Assembly: GCF_003627955.1 (NCBI RefSeq)
Contig: NZ_RBWS01000004.1
Span: 248,001-312,000 of the forward strand
DNA: 64,000 nt
Direction: 5' to 3'
Source: Sphingobacterium puteale
GTDB taxonomy: Bacteria; Bacteroidota; Bacteroidia; Sphingobacteriales; Sphingobacteriaceae
Numbering within the stretch: position 1 is the first letter of the stretch; each line of letters opens with the position of its first letter. The notes beneath the pieces are model-generated. The model was not told the DNA's origin. It saw only the letters and a list, made by a program, of their open reading frames with translations, and did no database searches. Of the stretch, positions 1 to 11,511 are shown piece by piece. The translations under genes and the position numbers were made by a program.

Positions 1-566
1 AATGGATGAAATAATATTTGGTGTCTGGGTGATCAGTCCTGATACCGCTACACCATAAACCCCTGTTTCTGTTAAACGTTGGATATCTTCGAGGCTGCTG
101 ATCCCACCGATGGCGTAGATCGGAACAGGAGTAAGCCCCTGCCGACGGATTTCCCGGATGATATGTTCATATCCGGCAATGCCCAATAGTGGACTGAGCT
201 TTTGTTTTGTATAAGTATGTTTATAGGGGCCGAGTCCGATGTAATCACATTTTTCAGCTATCCGCTGTTGCACATCTTCCAGACTATTTGCTGTCCCGCC
301 AATAATCTTTGCTGCTCCCAACAACTGGCGAGCTTCAGCTATACCGCAATCAGTTAAGCCCAGGTGTACACCATCGACATCCAACTCCTTTGCTAGCTGC
401 ACATGATCGTTGATGATACATTTGGCTCCAAAGTGCTGGCAAACCTGTAGCATTTGCTGCGCGAGCAGCGAGAATGCAGATTCATCTGCTTGTTTCCATC
501 GGATCTGAATCCATGTGGCACCTGCATCCAAAGCTTTTAAGATGTTATTCTTTTGGTCTGCCAAAG

Positions 567-3001
<2,435 letters not shown>

Positions 3002-3034
3002 TTAGGTATATTGAATTGAGTATGTTCAATGGGG

Positions 3035-3241
3035 TTAACCACCTTGTGTAGCAGTAATAAGCAAGATCTGGTCGCTGGATTGCAGATGGGTTTTGGACCA
3101 GTCGTCTTTGGGAATAACCCGGTTGTTGAGCGCTACAGCGACACCTTGTGTTTTATCAGAAAGCTCAATCTGTAAAAGATCGGCTAAAGAGTTGGGCGCG
3201 GGGTCGAAAAATCGGATTTGATGATTGATTGTAAGTTCCAT
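3035..3241 (-). CDS. thiS: Sulfur carrier protein ThiS
   Basis: A 68-residue ubiquitin-fold protein ending in the diagnostic Gly-Gly (ATQGG). The terminal glycine is adenylated and converted to a thiocarboxylate that gives sulfur to the thiazole ring of thiamine. Typical features are the hydrophobic N-terminal strand MELTINHQIRFF, the central GVAVALNNRVIPKDDW, and ILLITATQGG at the end. It is the first gene behind the TPP riboswitch, with about 76 bases of leader between riboswitch and start. The activating and thiazole-forming enzymes (ThiF, ThiG, ThiH) are not seen here and may lie beyond the left edge. Confidence 0.95.
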   Translation of the reverse strand: MELTINHQIRFFDPAPNSLADLLQIELSDKTQGVAVALNNRVIPKDDWSKTHLQSSDQILLITATQGG

Positions 3242-3317
3242 TCCTTTTTATTTTTTTGGTAAAACTTTAGGAATGGCCACAACAAGATACAAAAATGTAT
3301 CCGGAAGACAGCTTACT

Positions 3318-3392
3318 TTTCCCTACGCCAGTATGATCTGGATCAGGTTATAAGGGTAAAATCTCAGCCTGCAAATGCAGACACCCCTAAAG
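3318..3392 (-). promoter_or_regulatory. TPP riboswitch (THI element) upstream of thiS
   Basis: On the minus strand I see the conserved core elements in order: AGGGGTGTCTGC, GGCTGAGAT, ACCCTTATAACCTGATC, and CAGATCATACTGGCGTAGGGAA. The CTGAGA and ACCTGATC boxes and the terminal GCGTAGGGAA, which pairs back to AGGGGT, are the hallmarks of the thiamine-pyrophosphate aptamer. It lies in the leader of thiS-thiC, so TPP binding should turn the operon down. I see no strong terminator between aptamer and thiS, so control of translation initiation is more likely than attenuation; that is inference. Confidence 0.95.
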
Positions 3393-3398
3393 TCGGAA

Positions 3399-3432
3399 CT
3401 AATATAGGACTATTTTGATGAAAAATCCAAAA
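3399..3432 (-). promoter_or_regulatory. Probable promoter of the thi operon
   Basis: On the minus strand a TTTG box (3428-3431) is followed after 21 bases by TATATTAG (3399-3406). This is one mismatch from the Bacteroidota -7 box TAnnTTTG. The predicted transcription start falls just before the riboswitch. Confidence 0.55.
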
Positions 3433-3614
3433 CATCGTCACTAATTTTAAATACTTCCCCGCAGGACAGTACAGTTTACTATGTTGAAAATAATTAATAT
3501 ATTCGTTTTTGGATCAACTAAAACAATTTAACAACTCTTGTTGTTCCGCTGAATTCATTCATGATCGTTCAGGATTTAAATTCAATTCTATTGTGGGAAA
3601 AGCAAGAAACCAAC
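3433..3614. other. Intergenic region between thi operon and rhamnosidase
   Basis: AT-rich divergent intergenic DNA. It should hold the rhamnosidase promoter, but I could not place a convincing TTTG/TAnnTTTG pair. A small AACAAC-loop-GTTGTT hairpin at about 3530-3545 is the only local structure I noticed. Confidence 0.4.
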
Positions 3615-6269
3615 ATGTATAAACCAACTATGCGGAAGAGTTTACTGATAATGACGCTGAGCATGAGCTCAGTCCTATATGCACAGCAGCGAAAAGAATG
3701 TGTACCCATTGGGCTCAGCTGTGAACATCTCCAAAATCCATTGGGTGTAGATAGGCCCAGTCCTCGTTTGAGTTGGCAGCTGGCTGATAAACGGCAGGGA
3801 GCAAAACAATCGGCTTATCAAATTATGGTAGATACAGATTCAATGGCATTGGTGAAAAATAAACCCGGTATATGGAATAGTGGCAAGCAGTTAAATTCTG
3901 ACATGTTGATCCATTACAAGGGGAGGGCATTGAAACCGCAGACAAAGTATTTTTGGAAAGTCCTGGTCTGGGATAAAAATGGACGGCCAGGCACGTCTTC
4001 CATTGCTTCATTCGAAACCGGTATGATGGGGGTGGAGCACTGGAAAGGAAAATGGATCAGCGATAACCACAGTATCCATGAACAGCCTGCACCTTATTTC
4101 AGAAGAGCATTTAAAGCTGCCAAACCGATCAAATCGGCTCGTGCTTACATTGCTGTGGCGGGACTTTATGAGCTTTCCGTAAATGGCGAGAAAATCGGCG
4201 ATCACAGGCTGGATCCGATGTATACCCGATTTGATAAACGTACTTTATATGTGGTGGAAGACGTCACCCGGCAACTTCAGCAGGGAGACAATGTCCTCGC
4301 CGTCGTCTTGGGAAATGGTTGGTATAATCATCAGCCTCTGGCGGTATGGGATTTTGACAAAGCCCCTTGGCGCGACCGCCCGACATTTTGTTTGGACCTG
4401 CGTATTGTCTATCAGGACGGCAGTGAGGAAACAATAAGCTCGGATCAAAGCTGGAAAACTGCTGCAGGACCTATCCGCTACAATAATATTTATACGGGCG
4501 AGCATTATGATGCGCGTCTGGAGATGCCGGGATGGGATATGCCGACCTTTGACGACAGCCAGTGGCATACTGTTCGGTATCGGAAGCCGCCCTCCACAAA
4601 CATTACCTCACAACAGACGGTACCCATACGCCTTGTTAGATCGTATGAACCGAAATCAATGAAAAAGATCAATGACAGTACCTATGTCTTTGATATGGGG
4701 CAGAATATGGCTGGTCTGACAAAGATCAAGATGCGAGGGAAGGCCGGAACTGTGGTCAAGATCAAACATGGCGAACGATTGCATGCAAATGGACGCCTGG
4801 ACCAGTCCAATATTGATGTTTATTATCGTGGAAATAAAGAATTGGAACCCTTTCAAACCGATATTCTGACGCTAAGCGGTAAGAAGGAAGATGAATTTAT
4901 GGCGAAATTTGGCTATAAAGGTTTCCGCTATGTCGAAGTGAGCTGCAGTGAACCGGTAGTGTTGGAGAAGTCGGCTGTTATGGCTTATTTTATGCATAGC
5001 GACGTGCGTCCAATTGGCCAGCTGAAAACCTCCTCTGCCCTGATCAATGGATTATGGGAAGCAACCAATAACGCCTACTTATCCAATTTGATGGGCTATC
5101 CCACGGACTGTCCGCAGCGGGAGAAAAATGGCTGGACAGGGGATGGTCACCTCGCCATTGAAACAGCTTATTATAATTTTGATGGCATCACGGTTTACGA
5201 GAAATGGATGGCAGATCATCGGGACGAGCAACAGGAAAATGGTGTGTTGCCGGATATCATTCCCACGGGGGGCTGGGGGTACGGTACGGCAAATGGCTTA
5301 GACTGGACAAGCACCATTGCTATTATTCCATGGCAGACCTATCTGTTTTACGGCGATGCAAGCCTATTGGCAGAATGTTATGACAATATAAAACGTTATG
5401 TGGATTACGTAGACGGAATCAGTCCAAGTGGACTGACCACCTTTGGTCGGGGGGATTGGGTACCGGTCAAATCGCAGTCCAATCTTGAACTTACCTCATC
5501 AGTGTACTTTTACGTGGATGCAAGGATACTGGCTTCCGCTGCAAAGATGTTTGGAAAAACAGCCGACCAGCAGAAATATGAACAATTAAGCCAAAAGATC
5601 AAAGATGCCATCAACGCCAAATTTTTGGATACTGAAAAGGGGATTTACAGCACGGGAACTCAGACCGAGCTAAGTGTACCTTTATATTGGGGGGTGGTAC
5701 CAGAAGCGATGAAAGCCAAAGTCGCTGCCAATCTAAATAGCAAGGTAGAAGAGACCAATTTTCATCTGGATGTAGGGGTGCTGGGGGCGAAAGCACTCCT
5801 GAATGCACTGAAGGAAAATGGTTATGACGAAACGGCCTATAAAGTCGCGGTACAGGATACCTATCCCTCCTGGGGATGGTGGATTGTCAATGGGGCGACT
5901 ACCTTGCTCGAAAACTGGGATCTGAATGCCACGCGGGATATCTCTGACAATCACATGATGTTTGGTGAAATCGGAGGCTGGTTTTTCAAGTCCATCGGCG
6001 GCATTCTGCCGGATCCGGCGCAGGCTGGTTTTAAACATGTGCTATTAAAACCCATTTTTCCGAAGGAACTTAAGGAGTCTTCCATTACTTATAACTCGCC
6101 CTACGGAAAGATTGTGTCCAGCTGGAAATCGAACGGAAATAAGGTCGAATATCGGGTGGAGATACCGGCAAATGCCAGGGCAACCTTTTATCCGCCAGCA
6201 AATATCCGCAATGGTAAAGTAATCCAATTGGAGGCAGGGAGACATGACTTAAATTTGGAATTGAAATAA
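3615..6269 (+). CDS. Exported alpha-L-rhamnosidase, GH78 type
   Basis: Predicted to remove terminal alpha-L-rhamnose from glycans or plant glycosides, probably in the periplasm. From the ATG at 3615 the protein has 884 residues and starts with a signal peptide (basic MYKPTMRK, hydrophobic stretch, cleavage near VLYAQ). The frame is open to a TTG-free ATG at 3561, but that would spoil the signal peptide. Order of parts: N-terminal Ig-like region, lectin-like domains, then the (alpha/alpha)6 catalytic domain. The GH78 signature DCPQREKNGWTGD places the likely general acid at Glu503, and GATTLLENWD places the likely base at Glu766. A C-terminal beta domain follows. No SusC/SusD pair or regulator is adjacent, so it stands alone. 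Confidence 0.92.
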   Translation: MYKPTMRKSLLIMTLSMSSVLYAQQRKECVPIGLSCEHLQNPLGVDRPSPRLSWQLADKRQGAKQSAYQIMVDTDSMALVKNKPGIWNSGKQLNSDMLIHYKGRALKPQTKYFWKVLVWDKNGRPGTSSIASFETGMMGVEHWKGKWISDNHSIHEQPAPYFRRAFKAAKPIKSARAYIAVAGLYELSVNGEKIGDHRLDPMYTRFDKRTLYVVEDVTRQLQQGDNVLAVVLGNGWYNHQPLAVWDFDKAPWRDRPTFCLDLRIVYQDGSEETISSDQSWKTAAGPIRYNNIYTGEHYDARLEMPGWDMPTFDDSQWHTVRYRKPPSTNITSQQTVPIRLVRSYEPKSMKKINDSTYVFDMGQNMAGLTKIKMRGKAGTVVKIKHGERLHANGRLDQSNIDVYYRGNKELEPFQTDILTLSGKKEDEFMAKFGYKGFRYVEVSCSEPVVLEKSAVMAYFMHSDVRPIGQLKTSSALINGLWEATNNAYLSNLMGYPTDCPQREKNGWTGDGHLAIETAYYNFDGITVYEKWMADHRDEQQENGVLPDIIPTGGWGYGTANGLDWTSTIAIIPWQTYLFYGDASLLAECYDNIKRYVDYVDGISPSGLTTFGRGDWVPVKSQSNLELTSSVYFYVDARILASAAKMFGKTADQQKYEQLSQKIKDAINAKFLDTEKGIYSTGTQTELSVPLYWGVVPEAMKAKVAANLNSKVEETNFHLDVGVLGAKALLNALKENGYDETAYKVAVQDTYPSWGWWIVNGATTLLENWDLNATRDISDNHMMFGEIGGWFFKSIGGILPDPAQAGFKHVLLKPIFPKELKESSITYNSPYGKIVSSWKSNGNKVEYRVEIPANARATFYPPANIRNGKVIQLEAGRHDLNLELK

Positions 6270-6498
6270 GTGGTCTGGTAAACAGATTTTTGAATAATTT
6301 AAGAAATCAATAAATTATCGTTGTTGGTAGATCGTTCCTTCGTCTTATTTTCGGATCTTATTCGGACAGTCTGCGTTATTGACCAAGGTTGAGGTATTGA
6401 CCAGATGTTGACCAGTGATTTCCTGACCAACATCTAGCCGGAATCTGACTATACTCCGAATTTGGTGCGAAGAAAAGTGTGACTTAAATATGGAATAG
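6245..6498. repeat. Imperfect 19-bp direct repeat bracketing an intergenic segment
   Basis: The last codons of the rhamnosidase gene contain TGACTTAAATTTGGAATTG (6245-6263). A copy with two mismatches, TGACTTAAATATGGAATAG, lies at 6480-6498. The 216 bases between hold the degenerate 11-bp-phased segment. This could reflect insertion of the segment with duplication of the gene tail, or recombination. Confidence 0.5.
6351..6449. repeat. Degenerate 11-bp-phased repeat segment
   Basis: Adjacent 11-base units TCGGATCTTAT and TCGGACAGTCT (6351-6372) are followed by TATTGACCAGA and TGTTGACCAGT (6395-6416, also 11 bases apart). The word TTGACCA or CTGACCA recurs four times, and CGGAATCTGAC closes the segment. 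No coding potential or terminator is visible inside. The wording resembles the clearer array at 24200-24337. Confidence 0.5.
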
Positions 6499-6507
6499 CA
6501 TATAAAA

Positions 6508-6539
6508 CAATAAAGCCCATCATCTGATGGGCTTTATTG
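6508..6539. terminator. Bidirectional hairpin terminator
   Basis: A 15-bp perfect stem (CAATAAAGCCCATCA and its complement) closes on a two-base loop. It lies between the rhamnosidase gene and the convergent tRNA operon, whose 3' end it directly touches. A-rich and T-rich flanks fit termination in both directions. Confidence 0.8.
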
Positions 6540-6624
6540 TACCTAGGGCGGGAATCGAACCCGCACTCCCTTAACGGGAACAGGATTTTAAGTCCTGCGT
6601 GTCTACCAGTTCCACCACCTAGGC
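6540..6624 (-). tRNA. tRNA-Leu (anticodon TAA)
   Basis: The minus strand folds into a class II tRNA. The acceptor GCCTAGG pairs with CCTAGGT (a G-T pair at the end), the D-arm region is GGTGGAACTGGTAGAC, the anticodon stem CAGGA/TCCTG carries the loop CTTAAAA, there is a long variable arm, and the T arm has GGTTCGATTCC. The discriminator is A and the CCA end is not encoded. Confidence 0.95.
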
Positions 6625-6629
6625 AGGTG

Positions 6630-6702
6630 AGCGAAAAACGAGATTCGAACTCGCGACCCCAACCTTGGCAAGGTTGTGCTCTACCAACTGAGCTATTTTC
6701 GC
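6630..6702 (-). tRNA. tRNA-Gly (anticodon GCC)
   Basis: A 73-base cloverleaf on the minus strand. The acceptor GCGAAAA pairs with TTTTCGC, the D arm is AGCTCAGTTGGTAGAGC, the anticodon loop is TTGCCAA, and the T arm has GTTCGAATC. CCA is not encoded. It lies 5 bases upstream of tRNA-Leu in the same operon. Confidence 0.96.
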
Positions 6703-6751
6703 ATGGAATTTATTTTTTCAAGTATTTCAGAACGTCGCGTTCTGTTTCTTT

Positions 6752-6827
6752 TGGTGGTGCCAGCTGGATTCGAACCAGCGACACAAGGATTTTCAGTCCT
6801 TTGCTCTACCAACTGAGCTATGGCACC
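6752..6827 (-). tRNA. tRNA-Phe (anticodon GAA)
   Basis: A 76-base tRNA on the minus strand including an encoded CCA. The acceptor GGTGCCA pairs with TGGCACC, the D arm is AGCTCAGTTGGTAGAGC, the anticodon loop is CTGAAAA, and the T arm has GGTTCGAATCC. It is the first of three co-oriented tRNA genes. Confidence 0.96.
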
Positions 6828-6944
6828 TTTTCAATGCTAGACGTTTGTCTTATTGATGCTGCAAATATAGAGGGATTATTTGAAATACAAAAAGCAAAAG
6901 TGCTTTTTTTTGCGTTTAAACGCCAACCTGTTGATTCCTAAGCG

Positions 6945-6979
6945 GAAAAAATAAAGGGCTATTCGATCTGAATAGCCCT
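6945..6979 (-). terminator. Rho-independent terminator of the pfkA-gapA operon
   Basis: On the minus strand a 10-bp stem AGGGCTATTC/GAATAGCCCT with a 5-base loop is followed by TTATTTTTT. It sits 24 bases after the gapA stop. Confidence 0.85.
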
Positions 6980-7003
6980 CTAATACTGTCTAGGTGGATC
7001 TGA

Positions 7004-8858
<1,855 letters not shown>

Positions 8859-8876
8859 AGTCTGCTTTGCTTTATG

Positions 8877-9857
8877 TTATAAAATCTCAGCCATTTCCAA
8901 TAGATCAGGACTAAGTTTAATTTCCTTGTTGCTGATAGCCTCTTCAATCGGTGTGGTTTTGATTTCATTACCACGAAGCCCCACGGTGATGCGTGTATTG
9001 CCCGCTAAAATTTCATTCACGGCAGCAAACCCCAATCGACTGGCTAATACGCGGTCGAAACTCGTCGGAGATCCACCACGTTGTAAATGCCCTAATATAC
9101 TAACTTTCGTATCGTAATGATCAAATTTTTCCTTTACTTTTTTTGCGACATAGTATGCACCACCATTTTGGTCACCTTCAGCAACAATAACAATGGACGA
9201 GGATTTCTTTTTAATCGCACCATCTTCCAAGTGACGGATTAAGTCATCAATAGCTGTCTCTTTCTCCGGAAGTAGGATGGCCTCTGCACCACCGGCAATT
9301 CCAGCGTTTAATGCGATACATCCCGAGTCTCTGCCCATGACTTCAACAAAGAAAAGGCGCTCATGGGAGGCAGCCGTATCTCTGATTTTATCAATGGCCT
9401 CGATAACGGTGTTATTGGCTGTATCATAACCAATGGTATAGTCAGACCCGTAAAGGTCGTTGTCAATCGTTCCGGGGATACCTACAATGGGAATCTCAAA
9501 TTCTTTGGAGAAGAAATTCGCACCGGTAAAAGTTCCGTCACCACCGATCACCACCAAAGCATCAATTTCTGCTGCCTTCAAATTATCGTAAGCGATTTTT
9601 CGTCCTTCAGTTGTTTTAAACTCAAGACAACGCGCTGTTTTTAATATCGTACCACCACGCTGTATGATGTTGCTCACTGAGCGGGTATCCATTTCTTTAA
9701 AATTTCCGTCAATCAGACCTTGATAACCCTGATAAATCCCAGTTACCTGGAGGCCCTTATGTAGCGCTGTACGGACAACAGCACGAATGCAAGCATTCAT
9801 GCCGGGTGCGTCACCGCCAGATGTTAATACGCCTATTTTTTTAATTTCTTTTATCAC
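8877..9857 (-). CDS. pfkA: ATP-dependent 6-phosphofructokinase
   Basis: Phosphorylates fructose 6-phosphate to the 1,6-bisphosphate, the committing step of glycolysis. The 326-residue protein has the ATP-site glycine motif TSGGDAPGMN, GGDGTFTGA, the catalytic PGTIDNDL with the likely base at Asp132, VEVMGRDSGC, and LGHLQRGGSPTSFDR. These are of the bacterial ATP-PFK type rather than the PPi type. The start is GTG at 9857; no in-frame ATG lies upstream, and the next methionine is already inside the glycine motif. It is the first gene of the pfkA-kinase-gapA operon, transcribed divergently from a Nudix-type regulator. A palindrome shared with another operon lies 39 bases upstream. Confidence 0.97.
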   Translation of the reverse strand: MIKEIKKIGVLTSGGDAPGMNACIRAVVRTALHKGLQVTGIYQGYQGLIDGNFKEMDTRSVSNIIQRGGTILKTARCLEFKTTEGRKIAYDNLKAAEIDALVVIGGDGTFTGANFFSKEFEIPIVGIPGTIDNDLYGSDYTIGYDTANNTVIEAIDKIRDTAASHERLFFVEVMGRDSGCIALNAGIAGGAEAILLPEKETAIDDLIRHLEDGAIKKKSSSIVIVAEGDQNGGAYYVAKKVKEKFDHYDTKVSILGHLQRGGSPTSFDRVLASRLGFAAVNEILAGNTRITVGLRGNEIKTTPIEEAISNKEIKLSPDLLEMAEIL

Positions 9858-9896
9858 ACTCTATATTTTAGGTTTTACGAATATAAGATTTTTATA

Positions 9897-9915
9897 GTGT
9901 ATATTCTACACTTTG
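9897..9915. promoter_or_regulatory. Putative operator upstream of pfkA, shared with the GMC operon
   Basis: On the minus strand CAAAGTGTAGAATATACAC contains the inverted repeat AGTGTA, 5 bases, TACACT. A 17-of-19 match lies at 33419-33437. The pfkA copy ends 39 bases before the GTG start. An approximate -7 box (TATATTCG, minus strand, 9878-9885) follows 11 bases later, so a bound regulator would cover the -33 region. Confidence 0.6.
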
Positions 9916-10039
9916 AATAAATTTTTCATTATTTTTTTGCGCATCACGTTTAGGAAGCGTATAATTGTTACAGATAACCCGATGATTAGTAGCCGATAAA
10001 TTTAGCTCAGTATAATGCACATAAATAAATTTAGAAGTT

Positions 10040-10711
10040 TTGTATAGTAATTTTACCGTAGACTGTGTCATATTAGGCTTTCATGAAGGAGAATTAAAAG
10101 TTCTTTTGGCTGAAAGAAATGAATATCCTTTTAAGGATTGGTGGGCATTGCCAGGCTTTTTCGTGGATAATGACGAAGAGATGGAAGATGCCGTAAAAAG
10201 AATTTTGTATGAAAATACAGGTTTGAAAGATGTATTTATGGATCAGTTACATTCTTTTGCGGGTCTCAAACGGCACCCAAAAGGACGTATTCTGACCGTA
10301 GCTTATTATGCCCTTGTCCAACTTGACAATACAAAATTAAAAACAAAGCCTGTTACAAATTACATGAAACAGGCAAAATGGTTTCCGGTGAGAAATGTTC
10401 CCGAACTGGCATTTGACCATAAGCAGATTTTGGACCTATGTCTGGAAAGATTGCAGCGTCGTCTGGCCTATAAACCGATCGCTTTTGAATTGTTACCTGA
10501 AAAATTCACCCTCACCCAGTTGCAATTGGTGTATGAGGGAATATTAAATAAAACATTGGATAAACGCAATTTTAGAAAGAAAATGCAGAATTACGGTTTT
10601 CTAAAGGAACTGGATGAAGTTCAGACCGGAGTTGCTTATCGGGCGGCCCGTCTGTATAAACTGGATAAAAGAAAATTCCTCAAACATTTTCAGAATACTG
10701 TAGCGTTTTAA
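10040..10711 (+). CDS. Nudix-domain transcriptional regulator (NrtR/AraR-like) with a degenerate Nudix box
   Basis: A 223-residue protein with an N-terminal Nudix-fold domain (residues about 1-130) and a C-terminal winged-helix region of the NrtR type (about 150-220, with FRKKMQNYGFLKEL). The Nudix box GX5EX7REUXEEXGU reads GFFVDNDEEM...RILYENTGL: the key glutamates after Arg are Ile and Asn. Hydrolysis is thus unlikely and ligand sensing is expected. In Bacteroidota, relatives control sugar use (AraR) or NAD metabolism (NrtR). The only plausible start is TTG at 10040, since an in-frame stop lies 18 bases upstream. It diverges from pfkA with a palindrome between, so it may regulate the glycolytic operon and itself. 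Confidence 0.82.
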   Translation: MYSNFTVDCVILGFHEGELKVLLAERNEYPFKDWWALPGFFVDNDEEMEDAVKRILYENTGLKDVFMDQLHSFAGLKRHPKGRILTVAYYALVQLDNTKLKTKPVTNYMKQAKWFPVRNVPELAFDHKQILDLCLERLQRRLAYKPIAFELLPEKFTLTQLQLVYEGILNKTLDKRNFRKKMQNYGFLKELDEVQTGVAYRAARLYKLDKRKFLKHFQNTVAF

Positions 10712-10733
10712 TCAAATCTGAGTTATTATGGGC

Positions 10734-10762
10734 AAGGCAAACTTCTAAAGTTTGCCTTTTTT
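10734..10762 (+). terminator. Rho-independent terminator after the Nudix regulator
   Basis: An 11-bp stem AAGGCAAACTT/AAGTTTGCCTT with a 3-base loop runs into a T tract. It lies 23 bases after the stop. Confidence 0.9.
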
Positions 10763-10805
10763 GTTGTCAATTAAGTATCAAATTATTATCGATTTCAAAA
10801 TATAT

Positions 10806-10836
10806 TTTGTGCGAGATGTTACTTTTTATATTTTTG
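10806..10836 (+). promoter_or_regulatory. Promoter of the tetR-efflux operon
   Basis: TTTG (10806-10809), exactly 19 bases, then TATTTTTG (10829-10836): a perfect match to the Bacteroidota -33/-7 consensus, about 47 bases before the tetR start. Confidence 0.8.
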
Positions 10837-10841
10837 AACAA

Positions 10842-10861
10842 TTTCTGATAAAAGTCAGAAA
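10842..10861. promoter_or_regulatory. Putative TetR operator
   Basis: Perfect inverted repeat TTTCTGA, 6 bases, TCAGAAA, directly downstream of the -7 box and over the expected transcription start. The position is ideal for autorepression by the TetR protein encoded 22 bases later. Confidence 0.6.
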
Positions 10862-10883
10862 GTAGAAAGGAGTTTTTTGAAGA

Positions 10884-11483
10884 ATGGAAGATAGAAAAGA
10901 CCAGATCATTGATGCTGCCATAAGACGCTTTATGCATTATGGATTTAGTAAGACAACAATGAATGAAATTGCGGAGGATATAAAAATCACCAAGGCGAAT
11001 TTATATTATTATTACTCGGAAAAGAATGCGCTTATACGTGACGTCATTATACGTTTGACCGATACGTACCGGGAGGAGGAGGAGAAGTTGGTTGCCATAC
11101 ATAAAGGTACAACCTACGAACTGATTATGAAGATCCTGGAATTAAGAGATGCATTTGTACGTAAGTATTATATGTTGCACATGAACGAGAACCTAGAGTG
11201 GATTAAAGGGCTTTCGATGCAGGATTTCTTTCAGTGTCTCCATAATCGTGATGTAAAGGCGCTCTATGAAATATTTAAGGTAGGCGCGGAGAAGGGGGAA
11301 CTCAACGAAGAACATTTGTATGAAACAGCGGAAATCTATGTTGAACTGATGAAGAGTCTATCCTTGATGTGTAATATTTCAGATATCATTTCTGGGATAC
11401 CAAATCAGGATCGTTTTGATGAAGTATTACAGAAACAGAAGTTGGCTACGAAGCTGTTTTTTAATGGTATAAATAAAAAGTAG
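10884..11483 (+). CDS. TetR/AcrR-family transcriptional regulator
   Basis: A 199-residue repressor-type protein. The N-terminal helix-turn-helix is clear (residues about 8-50: IIDAAIRRFMHYGFSKTTMNEIA, then ITKANLYYYYSEKNAL), followed by an all-helical ligand-binding region of unknown specificity. AAAGGAG lies 11 bases before the ATG. It is the first gene of an operon with outer-membrane, adaptor and RND pump genes, and a perfect inverted repeat sits at its promoter. I infer that it represses the pump and is released by a pump substrate or membrane stress. Confidence 0.9.
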   Translation: MEDRKDQIIDAAIRRFMHYGFSKTTMNEIAEDIKITKANLYYYYSEKNALIRDVIIRLTDTYREEEEKLVAIHKGTTYELIMKILELRDAFVRKYYMLHMNENLEWIKGLSMQDFFQCLHNRDVKALYEIFKVGAEKGELNEEHLYETAEIYVELMKSLSLMCNISDIISGIPNQDRFDEVLQKQKLATKLFFNGINKK

Positions 11484-11511
11484 ATATAAAATTAGGACAA
11501 ATAAATTAGGA

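Noticed and set aside
6351-6449. Insertion-sequence remnant
   Set aside because: No transposase fragment or terminal inverted repeats are seen; only an imperfect direct repeat brackets the segment.
6537-6941. 134-codon open frame on the plus strand
   Set aside because: It runs antisense through the three tRNA genes. Its sequence is explained by conserved tRNA bases, and such frames are common false genes.
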